The position numbers and the translations under genes were made by a program. A DNA stretch of 33,988 nucleotides from Bacillota bacterium (GTDB taxonomy: Bacteria; Bacillota; Sulfobacillia; Symbiobacteriales; ZC4RG38): assembly GCA_021890795.1 (NCBI GenBank), contig JAKKUO010000021.1, positions 1-33,988 on the forward strand, in the 5' to 3' direction. This document shows positions 1 through 8,414 of the stretch, piece by piece. Under the pieces are notes generated by a model. It was not told the DNA's origin. It saw only the letters and a list, made by a program, of their open reading frames with translations, and searched no databases. The first letter of the stretch is position 1, and the number at the start of each line of letters is the position of its first letter.

Positions 1-63
1 GGCTCGCGTACCGCCTTTTCCTCTTGTGGAACCCACACTTTCTAGTCTAGAGCCGGCGGAAGG

Positions 64-93
64 TTGACAGCCGGCCGGAGCGGTGGATATACT
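64..93 (+). promoter_or_regulatory. Sigma-A type promoter of the valS T-box transcript
   Basis: A perfect -35 hexamer TTGACA at 64-69 is followed after 18 bases by TATACT at 88-93. Transcription would begin near 100, just before the T-box leader. This is one of the clearest promoters in the window. Bases 1-63 hold nothing else I can identify. Confidence 0.8.
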
Positions 94-99
94 GACTTA

Positions 100-452
100 C
101 ACAACCGTGGGCTGCCTTGTACAAAGGGCGACGGCTGCGTTGTACAAAGGGCAACGGCTGTGAAGCGGAGGAGTATCCTGGCTACCGCTCCCAGAGAGGC
201 CGGGCCGCAGGGTGGAAGCCTGGCTGGGCAAGGGGCCGGAGAAGGTCGCCGCGGAGCCGCCGGTCCGAAGGCTCCCGGGGGAGCCGGAGGGCTGGCCGGG
301 GTCGGCCCGTTACAGCCGGAAGAGCGCCTGTCCCGGGGACGGACCGGAGGCCGCAGGGCCTGCCGGCTGCTGCGATCCCCGGAGCGGGAATGAAGGTGGT
401 ACCGCGGGCCCTGGCCCGTCCTTCACGGACGGTCTGGGGCCTGTTCGCTTTT
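100..452 (+). promoter_or_regulatory. T-box leader (tRNA-Val sensing) of valS
   Basis: The untranslated leader of valS carries the hallmarks of a T-box riboswitch. Stem I begins near 160 with a GGAGTA-type element at 167-175 and an AGAGAGGC segment at 193-200, followed by GGTGGAAGCC. The specifier candidate is GTC (Val) at 245-247, within GAAGGTCGCCGCGGAGC. The T-box proper, AATGAAGGTGGTACCGCGG, spans 389-407; its TGGT can pair with an ACCA tRNA end, as expected for tRNA-Val with an A discriminator. A competing terminator hairpin (CCGTCC, loop TTCA, GGACGG, inside a longer GGCCC/GGGCC stem) spans about 407-440 and is followed by TTCGCTTTT. Uncharged tRNA-Val should favour read-through into valS. 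The class is certain from the T-box sequence; the exact specifier is inferred from spacing and context. Confidence 0.9.
117..160 (+). repeat. Two tandem 21-nt repeats with TTGTACAA core
   Basis: Bases 117-137 and 140-160 are the same 21-mer with one mismatch (GGGCGACGGCTG against GGGCAACGGCTG). Each copy starts with the perfect 8-bp palindrome TTGTACAA. They lie between the predicted transcription start and Stem I of the T-box. Function is unknown; they could be a protein site or an added hairpin in the nascent RNA. Confidence 0.8.
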
Positions 453-496
453 GGGCCCGAGGCGGGAGCGTTAGCGTCAAGGAGGGGTTGTGCGCG

Positions 497-3316
497 ATGT
501 CGGAGACCACCCTTGCCCCGGGCCGGAGCACCGGCGCCGGCCCGGAGCTGCCCAGCCGCTACGACCACAAAGAGGTGGAGGACCCCATCTACCAGTTCTG
601 GCTGGCGGGGGACTACTTCCGGGCGCCGATCGTCGAGGGGCGGCAGCCCTTCACCATCGTGATCCCGCCGCCCAACGTCACCGGGGCGCTGCACATGGGC
701 CACGCCCTGGACAACACGCTCCAGGACATCCTCATCCGGTGGCACCGGATGCAGGGGGATCCCACCCTCTGGGTCCCCGGCACCGACCACGCCGGCCTGG
801 CGACCCAGATCAAGGTGGAGGAGGTCCTGAAGAAGGAGGAGGGCCTCACCCGGTACGACCTGGGGCGGGAGAAGTTTGTCGAGCGGGTCTGGCAGTGGAA
901 GGCCAAGTACGGCGACACCATCAAGAAGCAGCTGCAGAAGCTCGGCTGCTCCTGCGACTGGAGCCGGGAGCGCTTCACCATGGACGAGGGGCTCTCCCGG
1001 GCGGTGCGGGCCTTTTTTGTCCGGCTCTACGAGAAGGGGCTCATCTACCGCGGCGAGCGGATGATCTCCTGGTGCCCGACGGACCGGACGGCCCTCTCGG
1101 ACATCGAGGTGGAGCGGGAGGAGGAAGAGGGCAAGCTCTACTACTTCCGCTACCCGCTGGAGGACGGCTCGGGCTTCATTGAGGTGGCCACCACCCGGCC
1201 GGAGACCATGCTCGGGGACACCGCGGTGATGGTCCACCCCGAGGACGAGCGGTACAAGCACCTCATTGGCAAGCGGGTCCGGCACCCGGCCACCGGGCGG
1301 CTCATCCCTATCATCGCCGACGAGGCGGTGGACCCGGCCTTCGGCACCGGCGCGGTGAAGGTGACGCCTGCCCACGACCCGACGGACTTTGAGGTGGGCC
1401 GCCGGCACAACCTGGAGTTCATCCAGGTGATCGGCTGGCAGGGGGAGATGACCGAGGCCGCGGGCAAGTACGCCGGCCTGGACCGGTACGAGTGCCGGAA
1501 GCGCATCGTGGAGGACATGGAGGCCCAGGGGTACCTGGTGAAGGTGGAGGACCACCGCCTCGCCCTCGGCCGGTGCCAGCGGTGCGGGACGGTGGTGGAG
1601 CCCCTTGTCTCCCAGCAGTGGTTCGTCCGGATGAAGCCCTTGGCGGAGCCGGCCATCGCGGCGGTCCGGGACGGCCGGATCCAGATCGTGCCGGAGCGGT
1701 TCACCAAGGTCTACCTGCACTGGCTGGAGAACATCCAGGACTGGTGCATCAGCCGGCAGATCTACTGGGGCCACCGGATCCCGGTCTGGTACTGCCAGGA
1801 CTGCGGCGGCCAGACGGTGGCGATGGAGGATCCCACCCACTGCCAGCACTGCGGTTCGGCCCGGATTGAGCAGGATCCCGACTGCCTGGACACCTGGTTC
1901 TCCTCGGCCCTGTGGCCCTTCAGCACCCTGGGCTGGCCCGATGACACCCCGGACTTCCGGTACTTCTACCCGACCACGGTGCTGGTCACCGGCTACGACA
2001 TCCTGTTCTTCTGGGTGGCCCGGATGATCTTCAGCGCCCTGGAGCTCACGGGCGAGATCCCCTTCCGGACGGTGCTGCTCCACGGCCTGGTCCGGGACTC
2101 CCAGGGCCGGAAGATGTCCAAGAGCCTCGGGAACGGCATCGACCCCCTGGAGGTCATCGACAAGTACGGGGCCGACGCCCTCCGGTTCATGCTGGTTACC
2201 GGCAACACCCCGGGCAACGACCAGCGGTTCTACTGGGAGCGGGTGGAGGCGGGCCGGAACTTCGCCAACAAGCTCTGGAACGCGAGCCGCTTCGTGCTCA
2301 TGAACCTTCAGGACTTCGACCCCGGGGCCATCGGCGACTTCGCCCGGGCCCTTCAGGAGCACGGGGCGCCGGAAGACCGGTGGATCGTCTCCCGGCTCCA
2401 GGCGGTGGCCGGCCAGGTCCAGCAGAACCTGGAGCGGTGGGAGCTGGGGCTGGCCGCGACGGCGCTCTACGACTTCATCTGGGACGAGTTCTGCGACTGG
2501 TATATCGAGATGGTCAAGCCCCGGCTCTACGGCAAGGTGGAGGCGGGGCTCCCCGGCGGCGGCCCCGAGGGCCGGCGGCTGGCCCAGCACACCCTCTGGT
2601 ACGTGCTGGACAGCATCCTGCACCTCCTGCACCCCTTCATGCCCTTCGTCACCGAGGCGATCTGGCAGCGGCTGCCGCGCCTGGGCGGCGACCGGTCGGC
2701 CACCGCGGCCATGGTCCCGGACCCGGACCGGTACGTGGCGTGGCGCCGGGCCCGGGAGGCCGGGGCGCCCCCGGCCCTGGTGGCGGATCCCTGGCCGCAG
2801 CCCAATCCTGCCCTCCGCTTTGCGGAGGATGAGGCCCGGGTCGCCCTCTGGCGGGATGTGATCAAGGCAGTCCGGAACATCCGGGCGGAGATGGGGGTGC
2901 CCGCGGGCAAGAAGGCCGAGGTGGTGCTGCAGGCCGCTACCCCCGAGGTGGCGGAGACCCTCCGGGCCGGCACGGTCCACATCCTCGCCCTGGCCCAGGC
3001 CAGCGCGGTCCGGATCGAGCCGGTCTCCCCGGCCAAGCCCGAGCAGGCCGCGGCGGCGGTGGTCACCGGTGTCGAGGTCTACGTGCCGCTCAAGGGCCTG
3101 ATCGACGTGGAGAAGGAGATCGCCCGGCTGACCAAAGAGCGGGACGAGATCGCCCGGGAACTCGAGCGGACCCGGGCCAAGCTCGCCAACCCGAACTTCA
3201 TCACCCGGGCGGCGCCGGCGGCGGTGGAGAAGGAGCGGGCGAAGGAGGCGGAGTTCGTCCAGAAGCTCTCCGCCCTGGACGCCCGGCTGGCGATGCTGCA
3301 GCGGGCCCGGCAATAG
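497..3316 (+). CDS. valS: Valine--tRNA ligase
   Basis: This class I aminoacyl-tRNA synthetase charges tRNA-Val with valine in the cytoplasm and edits mischarged threonine. The ATG at 497 is chosen because AAGGAGGGG at 479-487 lies 9 nt upstream; the frame is open further upstream, but that part is the T-box leader. The 939-residue product matches usual ValS size. The ATP-binding HIGH motif appears as HMGH at residues 66-69, after PPPNVTG. The editing (CP1) domain shows TTRPETM near 232, and KMSKS is at 539-543. An anticodon-binding helical domain follows. The last ~70 residues form a charged coiled coil beginning [11 protein letters not shown] and including LANPNF, the ValS-specific tRNA-binding arm. 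Regulation by the T-box leader fits the identity. Confidence 0.98.
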   Translation: MSETTLAPGRSTGAGPELPSRYDHKEVEDPIYQFWLAGDYFRAPIVEGRQPFTIVIPPPNVTGALHMGHALDNTLQDILIRWHRMQGDPTLWVPGTDHAGLATQIKVEEVLKKEEGLTRYDLGREKFVERVWQWKAKYGDTIKKQLQKLGCSCDWSRERFTMDEGLSRAVRAFFVRLYEKGLIYRGERMISWCPTDRTALSDIEVEREEEEGKLYYFRYPLEDGSGFIEVATTRPETMLGDTAVMVHPEDERYKHLIGKRVRHPATGRLIPIIADEAVDPAFGTGAVKVTPAHDPTDFEVGRRHNLEFIQVIGWQGEMTEAAGKYAGLDRYECRKRIVEDMEAQGYLVKVEDHRLALGRCQRCGTVVEPLVSQQWFVRMKPLAEPAIAAVRDGRIQIVPERFTKVYLHWLENIQDWCISRQIYWGHRIPVWYCQDCGGQTVAMEDPTHCQHCGSARIEQDPDCLDTWFSSALWPFSTLGWPDDTPDFRYFYPTTVLVTGYDILFFWVARMIFSALELTGEIPFRTVLLHGLVRDSQGRKMSKSLGNGIDPLEVIDKYGADALRFMLVTGNTPGNDQRFYWERVEAGRNFANKLWNASRFVLMNLQDFDPGAIGDFARALQEHGAPEDRWIVSRLQAVAGQVQQNLERWELGLAATALYDFIWDEFCDWYIEMVKPRLYGKVEAGLPGGGPEGRRLAQHTLWYVLDSILHLLHPFMPFVTEAIWQRLPRLGGDRSATAAMVPDPDRYVAWRRAREAGAPPALVADPWPQPNPALRFAEDEARVALWRDVIKAVRNIRAEMGVPAGKKAEVVLQAATPEVAETLRAGTVHILALAQASAVRIEPVSPAKPEQAAAAVVTGVEVYVPLKGLIDVEKEIARLTKERDEIARELERTRAKLANPNFITRAAPAAVEKERAKEAEFVQKLSALDARLAMLQRARQ

Positions 3317-3375
3317 ATGCTCGAGGGATGCCCCAGCGGGCCTGGCAATCGATGCTGCAGCGGTCCGGCGATAGG
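3292..3375 (+). repeat. Three imperfect 25-26-nt repeats at the valS stop codon
   Basis: The last codons of valS (3292-3317, starting GATGCTGCAGCGGG and containing the TAG stop) recur at 3327-3352 with about four changes and again at 3351-3375 with small changes and a one-base gap. The copies look like local duplication of the gene's 3' end and lie wholly downstream of the stop except for the first. Confidence 0.75.
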
Positions 3376-3376
3376 G

Positions 3377-3406
3377 GATGGGTCCCGGGTTTCCCCGGGA
3401 CCCATC
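3377..3406 (+). terminator. Perfect 13-bp hairpin between valS and the MFS gene
   Basis: GATGGGTCCCGGG at 3377-3389 is exactly complementary to 3394-3406, with the 4-nt loop TTTC. It may end or stabilise the valS transcript. No U-tract follows; only four bases separate it from the ribosome site of the next gene, so it could also affect translation of that gene. Confidence 0.6.
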
Positions 3407-3422
3407 TTCAGGAGGTGTAGGC

Positions 3423-4850
3423 ATGTCCGCGGCAGAACGGTCCCGGAAGTGGCTGGTGCTGGCGGTGGTCGGGGTGGGCACCTTCATGTCCGCCCTGGAC
3501 GGGAGCATCGTCAACATCAGCATCCCACAGATCCAGGCCGAGTACGGGGTCACCATCGGCACCGTGGGCTGGGTCTCCACCGCGTACCTCCTGACCATCA
3601 GCGGCCTGCTCCTCACCTTCGGCCGGCTCGGGGACATGGTGGGGTACAAGCCGGTCTACAACCTGGGCTACATCATCTTTGGCCTGGCCTCCTGGCTCTG
3701 CGGCGTGGCCCCCGGCTTTCCCGCCCTGGTGGGGGCCCGGGTGCTGCAGGGGGTGGGGGCGGCGATGCTGATGGCTATCGGCCCGGCCCTCACCACCACC
3801 AGCGTCCCGCCCCAGGAGCGGGGCCGGGCCCTGGGGATGGTGGCCGCGGCCACCTACCTGGGCCTCACCGTGGGCCCCAGCCTGGGGGGCTACATCACCG
3901 ACCTCTGGGGCTGGCACTGGGTCTTCTGGATCAACGTCCCCGTGGCCGCCCTGGGAGCGGTCCTGGCCGCGGCGGTGCTGCCCCGGGGAGAGACCCGGGG
4001 CGGGCAGCGGTTTGACCTGGTGGGGGCCGGCCTTTTCGCCCTGGGGCTGGTGAGCCTGCTCCTGGCCCTCAGCCGGGTGGAGGAGGTCGGGTGGGCGAGC
4101 CCGGAGCAGGCCGGGCTCTTTGCCCTGGCCGTCGGGGCGCTGGCGGCCTTTGTCTGGCAGGAAGCCCGGGCGCCCCAGCCGGTGGTGCCCCTGGGGATCT
4201 TCCGCAACCGGCTGTTTGCATCGAGCTTCACCGCCGCGTATTTGCAGTACGTGGTCAACTTCATGCTGGTCTTCCTCCTGCCTTTCTACCTCCTGCGCTT
4301 CCGGGGCTTTGCTCCCCGGGTGGCAGGGCTCATCCTCACCGCCCAGCCCCTGACCATGGCCCTTACCTCGCCCCTGGCCGGGGCTCTGGCCGACCGCCTC
4401 GGGACCCGGGGCCTCTCGGTGGCGGGGATGCTGGTAATGGCCGGCGGGATCGGCCTGATGGGCTGGATCCCGGAGGCGGCGCCCCTCTGGCGGATCGTCG
4501 CTCCCCTGGTGCTGGTGGGCCTCGGGGCAGGGCTCTTCACCACCCCCAACAACAGCGCCATCATGGGGTCGGTCTCCCGGGAGCGGCAGGGGATCGCGGC
4601 GGGGCTTCTGGCCACGGCCCGGAACGTGGGGATGGTGACGGGGGTGGCCCTGGCCGGCGCCCTCTTCGCCGCCCTGCAGGCCCGGGAACTGGCCGCGGGC
4701 CGGGGGGAGCCGGAGGCGTTCCTCGCTGCCTTCCGGGAGACCGAGCGGGTGGCGGCGGCCCTGGCAATCCTGGCGGCCCTGGCGGCCGCGGTGCGGGCGG
4801 AGGACCGGGAGTCGGCGCTCCCGGCCGGGGAGACGGCTCCGGGGCGCTAG
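3423..4850 (+). CDS. MFS drug/proton exporter, DHA2 (EmrB/QacA) type
   Basis: An inner-membrane transporter of the major facilitator superfamily, probably exporting a drug or small organic molecule by proton antiport; the substrate cannot be told. The ATG at 3423 follows GGAGGTG at 3411-3417. The 475-residue protein is almost entirely hydrophobic, with room for 14 membrane helices as in DHA2 members. Visible family motifs are the N-terminal SALDGSIVNISIPQIQ (motif D1), GRLGDMVGYKPVY (motif A loop after helix 2), RVLQGVGAAMLMA (motif B) and GPSLGGYITDLWGWHWVFWINVP, the last containing the antiporter motif C. It sits between valS and folC, which are often adjacent in Clostridia-like genomes, so it may be an insertion into an older pair. 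Base composition is like its neighbours. Confidence 0.93.
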   Translation: MSAAERSRKWLVLAVVGVGTFMSALDGSIVNISIPQIQAEYGVTIGTVGWVSTAYLLTISGLLLTFGRLGDMVGYKPVYNLGYIIFGLASWLCGVAPGFPALVGARVLQGVGAAMLMAIGPALTTTSVPPQERGRALGMVAAATYLGLTVGPSLGGYITDLWGWHWVFWINVPVAALGAVLAAAVLPRGETRGGQRFDLVGAGLFALGLVSLLLALSRVEEVGWASPEQAGLFALAVGALAAFVWQEARAPQPVVPLGIFRNRLFASSFTAAYLQYVVNFMLVFLLPFYLLRFRGFAPRVAGLILTAQPLTMALTSPLAGALADRLGTRGLSVAGMLVMAGGIGLMGWIPEAAPLWRIVAPLVLVGLGAGLFTTPNNSAIMGSVSRERQGIAAGLLATARNVGMVTGVALAGALFAALQARELAAGRGEPEAFLAAFRETERVAAALAILAALAAAVRAEDRESALPAGETAPGR

Positions 4851-4878
4851 GGGGAGCCGCGAAAGGAGACGATCGCCC

Positions 4879-6150
4879 ATCGAGTACCTGGATGCCCTGC
4901 GCTGGCTGCAATCCCTTCTCCGCTTCGGCATGAAACCCGGCCTGGAGCGGACCCGGGAGCTCCTGCGCCGCCTGGGGGACCCCCACCGGGCGGGGTACCG
5001 GGTGGTCCACATCGGCGGCACCAACGGCAAGGGCTCCACCGCCGCGATGGTGGCAGCGGGACTCCGGGCCGCCGGCTACCGGGTGGGGCTTTACACCTCC
5101 CCGGCCCTCGAAAGGTGGAACGAGCGGATCCAGGTGGATGGCCGGCCCATCGCCGACGGGGAGGTGGCGGGCCTGGTGGCCCAGGTCCGGCCGGCGGTCG
5201 AGGCGATGGCCCGGGAGGGGCACGAGCAGCCCACGGAGTTTGAGGTGACCACCGCCCTGGCCTTCCTCCACTTTGCCCGGCAGCAGGTGGACTGGCTGGT
5301 GCTGGAGGTGGGGCTCGGCGGTCGGTACGACGCCACCAACGTGGTGGAGCGGCCGGCGGTCACCTGCATCACCAACGTGGAGCTGGACCACACGGAGGTC
5401 CTCGGGCCCACCCACCGGGCCATCGCCTGGGACAAGGCCGGCATCCTCAAGCCCGGGGTGCCCTGCGTCACCGGGGCGACCCACCCGGAGGCCCTGGCGG
5501 TGCTCCGGGCTGAGGCCCGGCGGGTGGGGGCGCCTCTCCTGGAGGTCACGCCGCCCCCCGGGCCCGTGGCTGCGGACTTCACGGGCCAGGTGGCCGACCT
5601 CCCCGGGCTGCCCGGCGCCCGGATCCGGCTCCTGGGCCGGCATCAGCTGGCCAACGCCGCCTGCGCGGCCCGGATTCTCCAGGTGCTGGGGTTGCCCGAG
5701 GCGCCGATCCGCCGGGGCCTCGAGGAGGCCCGGTGGCCGGGCCGGCTGGAGGTGGTGCCCGGCGACCCGCCGGTGCTGCTGGACGTGGCCCACAACCCCG
5801 CGGGCGCCGCTGCCCTGGCCCAGGCGGTCCGGGACTACCTCCCGGGCCGGCCGGTGGTGCTGGTCCTGGGCCTGCTGGCGGACAAGAGCGTAGACGGCTT
5901 CCTCGATCCCCTTCTGCCCCTGGCCCGGCAGGTGGTGGCGGTCACCCCGGCGCACCCCACCCGGGCCCTGCCGGCCCGGGACCTGGCCGCGGCCCTGGCC
6001 CGCCGGGGGCGGACGGCGGAGGTCGCCCCATCCCCCGGGGAAGCCCTCCGCCGGGCCCGGGCTCTCTGCCCCGCGGGCGGGGCGATCCTGGTGGCCGGGT
6101 CCCACTACCTGGTGGGTCCGGTGCGGTCTCTGCTGGTTCCGGTTGAATAA
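4879..6150 (+). CDS. folC: Bifunctional folylpolyglutamate/dihydrofolate synthase, probable ATC start
   Basis: FolC adds glutamate to folates (and usually makes dihydrofolate from dihydropteroate) with ATP. The P-loop GTNGKGST lies near residues 45-52, followed by the family's TSPALERWNERI, VGLGGRYDATNVV, DHTEVLGPTH and DVAHNPAGA. The first in-frame ATG is at 4930, but the 17 codons before it encode IEYLDALRWLQSLLRFG, which matches the normal FolC N-terminus (compare the -LKFGVKPGL- of B. subtilis FolC), and 4930 has no ribosome site. AAAGGAG at 4862-4868 sits 10 nt before an ATC at 4879. No in-frame ATG, GTG or TTG lies between the upstream stop-free region and 4930, so ATC at 4879 is the best start, giving 423 residues, near the family norm of ~430. 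If only standard starts are allowed, the gene is 4930-6150. Confidence 0.93.
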   Translation: MEYLDALRWLQSLLRFGMKPGLERTRELLRRLGDPHRAGYRVVHIGGTNGKGSTAAMVAAGLRAAGYRVGLYTSPALERWNERIQVDGRPIADGEVAGLVAQVRPAVEAMAREGHEQPTEFEVTTALAFLHFARQQVDWLVLEVGLGGRYDATNVVERPAVTCITNVELDHTEVLGPTHRAIAWDKAGILKPGVPCVTGATHPEALAVLRAEARRVGAPLLEVTPPPGPVAADFTGQVADLPGLPGARIRLLGRHQLANAACAARILQVLGLPEAPIRRGLEEARWPGRLEVVPGDPPVLLDVAHNPAGAAALAQAVRDYLPGRPVVLVLGLLADKSVDGFLDPLLPLARQVVAVTPAHPTRALPARDLAAALARRGRTAEVAPSPGEALRRARALCPAGGAILVAGSHYLVGPVRSLLVPVE

Positions 6151-6243
6151 GCCCGGCCCTGTCCGCATAGGGTTGCGGTGGTAAGGAACAGGGCGCCGCA
6201 CCCCCGGGTGCCGGCCGCCCCGGCGGACAGGAGGAGGAGAGCG

Positions 6244-7080
6244 ATGAGTCGTTTTGGCCGGTCCGATGGGCGGTGGGGGGACCGGTGGGGTGGCGGCTTT
6301 GTGGTGGCCGTGGTCCTGCTCCTCGCAGGGGCCGCGTGGCTGGGCAACTACCTGGCGGGGTGGCTCGGGGAGACCCCCGCGTCGACAGAGGACCCGACGG
6401 GGGTGTCGGGAGACGGGTCCCTGCCGGGTGGCGAGGTCGGCCAGTGGGCTGGGACGGGCGAGTACCCCAAGGCCCTCAATGTCTACTTCCTCCAGGCCCA
6501 CGCCCTCCGGTCCCAGGAGAAGGCGGCGGAAGCCGCCCGGAGCCTGGAGGCGATGGGGGTGCCGGCAGCGGTCACCCACGACGGCGAGTGGTATAAGGTG
6601 ATCATCGGCGCTTACGGGAGCAAGGACGCGGCGGATGCCGCCAAGGCCAGCGCCGAGATCACCACCGAGCTGCCCCTGTACGCCAACCACGTCACCATCC
6701 CCGGCGATCCCCCGGCGCTGCCCGCGACGGCAGAGGCCCAGACCCCTTACACCCAGGGAGTGGCGGCGCTGAACAACTTCATGCACCTGGCCGCTGCCTG
6801 GTGGGATCGGTACGCCACCGCGGGGATTCCGGACCCCGCGGACCAGGTGGTCTACCAGACCCAGCAGCTGGAGGCGGTGGCCCAGGCCCTGGCGCCCCAT
6901 GCGACGGACCCGGCGGTAAGTGATCTCTTGCGGGTGACCCAGTTGGCTGTGACCACCGGCCGGCAGATGGGACAGATCACCCCCCAGGTGCAGCCGGGGG
7001 ACGCGGCCTACCAGGATGCCATGCGGAGCTACGTCACCCTGGTGGACACCTACCGAGCCTGGGCCGGCAGCGCCTGGTAG
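6244..7080 (+). CDS. Membrane-anchored SPOR-domain protein
   Basis: A 278-residue protein with a short cytoplasmic N-terminus, one membrane helix at about 18-38 (FVVAVVLLLAGAAWLGNYL), an acidic/Gly-rich linker, and a SPOR-like domain at about 75-150. The latter reads YFLQAHALRSQEKAAEAARSLEAMG, then VIIGAYGSKDAADAAKA, the usual repeat of the fold. SPOR domains bind denuded peptidoglycan glycan strands, often at division sites. The remaining ~120 residues are helical and unassigned. The ATG at 6244 is preceded by GGAGGAG at 6230-6236; an earlier in-frame start at 6178 would add an implausible Arg/Pro-rich tail. It precedes the maf-mre-min block, which agrees with a role in the cell envelope. 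Confidence 0.85.
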   Translation: MSRFGRSDGRWGDRWGGGFVVAVVLLLAGAAWLGNYLAGWLGETPASTEDPTGVSGDGSLPGGEVGQWAGTGEYPKALNVYFLQAHALRSQEKAAEAARSLEAMGVPAAVTHDGEWYKVIIGAYGSKDAADAAKASAEITTELPLYANHVTIPGDPPALPATAEAQTPYTQGVAALNNFMHLAAAWWDRYATAGIPDPADQVVYQTQQLEAVAQALAPHATDPAVSDLLRVTQLAVTTGRQMGQITPQVQPGDAAYQDAMRSYVTLVDTYRAWAGSAW

Positions 7081-7234
7081 CCCCGATCGGCAAGGCGGCC
7101 ATTGTTGGCAGGGGCGCCGGCCCGGTCGGAACGGGACCGGCCCCCGCCGAAGGAGGGGCCCCGGCCGGCGGTCGGCTGCCGCTAGGGCGGGGGGCGATCC
7201 CGGGCCGCGGCACGGCGGCCGGCGCCAGATGGCA

Positions 7235-7262
7235 AGGGCCGGAGCAAAAGGGCTCCGGCCCT
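7235..7262 (+). terminator. Hairpin downstream of the SPOR gene
   Basis: AGGGCCGGAGC at 7235-7245 pairs perfectly with 7252-7262 around the loop AAAAGG. No U-tract follows, so termination may be weak. The surrounding gap from 7081 to 7482 holds this hairpin, a possible -10 near 7318, and otherwise GC-rich sequence without a convincing gene. Confidence 0.55.
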
Positions 7263-7293
7263 CACCGCGGGTTGGCAGGCGGCCCGGGACCCC

Positions 7294-7323
7294 CTGGCGG
7301 CCAGGGCGGTCCGGGGGTACAAT
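7294..7323 (+). promoter_or_regulatory. Possible promoter ahead of the DUF4321-maf-radC-mre block
   Basis: TACAAT at 7318-7323 is a good -10 element in a GC-rich gap just after the hairpin at 7235-7262. The -35 region (CTGGCG at 7294-7299, 18 bases upstream) is poor. It would lie about 160 bases before the small membrane-protein gene. Confidence 0.4.
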
Positions 7324-7482
7324 AGAAGAAAATGGAAGGCGACTCCGGGCCGGTCGCTCCTGGGGCCCGCACCAGGAATTTCAGCCCGGGATCACGAAAC
7401 CCCACAAAGTTCTCAGGTGTCAAAGGGGTGGGCGTCCGCCCGGGGTGGGGCGGGCGCCGCCCCGCGGGAGGGCGCAACGGTC

Positions 7483-7704
7483 GTGCAGAAGTCCCCGGGG
7501 CTTGTCTTGCTGGTCACCCTGGCCGGGGCGGTGGTGGGCAACGTCTTGGGCCAGGCGATCCCTGTAGAACTGCTGCACCAGAGCACGGAGCTCGGCCGCC
7601 TTAGCCTGGCGGTGGCTACCTTTTCCATCGACCTGATGCTCCGGCTGACCGTCGCCGGTGCCCTGGGGCTCCTCATCGCCCTGGTGCTGATTCTCCGCCG
7701 CTGA
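7483..7704 (+). CDS. Small two-helix membrane protein, DUF4321-like
   Basis: A 73-residue protein made of two hydrophobic segments, about residues 5-25 (PGLVLLVTLAGAVVGNVLGQ) and 47-70 (LRLTVAGALGLLIALVLIL), with a polar stretch between. Length, topology and position directly ahead of maf match the DUF4321 family of Clostridia-like genomes (remembered context, not searched). Function is unknown. GTG at 7483 is preferred because GGGAGGG at about 7466-7472 lies 10 nt upstream; the ATG at 7417 would add a non-hydrophobic Gly/Ala-rich leader. It is 28 bases from maf and probably co-transcribed. Confidence 0.7.
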   Translation: MQKSPGLVLLVTLAGAVVGNVLGQAIPVELLHQSTELGRLSLAVATFSIDLMLRLTVAGALGLLIALVLILRR

Positions 7705-7732
7705 AAGCCGGAGAGAGGAGGAGCGCACGGCA

Positions 7733-8311
7733 GTGCTGATCCTCGCATCCCAGTCGCCCCGCCGGCAGCAGCTCTTGGCCCAGGTCGGGATCCCATTCCA
7801 GGTCGAACCCAGCGGCGCAGAGGGCCGGGTGGACGTTTCGGCCCTGCCCCCTGCGGAGCAGGCCCGGACCCTGGCCCTGGCGAAGGCCCGGGAGGTAGCC
7901 CGGCGCCACCCGGAGGCGGTGGTTCTGGGCGCCGACACGGTGGTGGTGGCGGACAGCCAGGTCCTGGGCAAGCCCCGGGATCCGGACCACGCCCGGGCGA
8001 TGCTCCGGCAGCTCTCGGGCCGGGACCACCTGGTGATCACCGGCGTGGCCCTGGTCCAGGCGGCCTCCGGGCGGGAGGTGGTGACCCACGAGACCACCAG
8101 GGTCTGGATCCGGCCTCTCACGCCGGAGCAGATTGAGTGGTACGTCCGTTCCGGTGAACCCCTGGACAAGGCTGGAGCCTACGGGATTCAGGGGCTGGCC
8201 GCAGCATTAGTAGAGCGCATCGATGGTTGCTACTATAATGTAGTTGGACTGCCCCTGAGCCGTGTGATCCGCCTACTGGAGGAGGAGTTCGGGATTCCCG
8301 TGCTCCGGTAG
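7733..8311 (+). CDS. maf: Maf family nucleotide pyrophosphatase
   Basis: Maf proteins hydrolyse non-canonical or modified nucleoside triphosphates (dTTP/UTP and methylated forms) to monophosphates; overproduction of the B. subtilis protein blocks septation. The family signatures are visible: LASQSPRRQQLL at residues 4-15, GADTVVV near 68-74, GKPRDPDHARAML, ITGVAL, and GAYGIQG followed by YYNVVGLPL. At 192 residues it is full length. GTG at 7733 follows GAGAGGAGGAG at about 7711-7721. The codons for YYNVV are unusually AT-rich, making a TATAAT at 8234-8239 inside the gene. It stands in its classic place upstream of radC and mreB. Confidence 0.95.
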   Translation: MLILASQSPRRQQLLAQVGIPFQVEPSGAEGRVDVSALPPAEQARTLALAKAREVARRHPEAVVLGADTVVVADSQVLGKPRDPDHARAMLRQLSGRDHLVITGVALVQAASGREVVTHETTRVWIRPLTPEQIEWYVRSGEPLDKAGAYGIQGLAAALVERIDGCYYNVVGLPLSRVIRLLEEEFGIPVLR

Positions 8312-8414
8312 GCCCGGCCCGGGGGCACCCAGGGCGCGGGGCGCCGGCACCGGGGTGCGGCGTCCGAGGCGCCCTCGACCCCCGGGGGAGGACCGGTCGG
8401 AAGGAGGACAGGCT

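Noticed and set aside
182-3649. Very long open frame antisense to valS (1155 codons), and similar long antisense frames opposite folC, maf-mreB and suf
   Set aside because: High GC with G/C-ending codons leaves few stops on the opposite strand. These frames have low-complexity Arg/Pro/Gly/His composition, no ribosome sites and lie wholly over clear genes.
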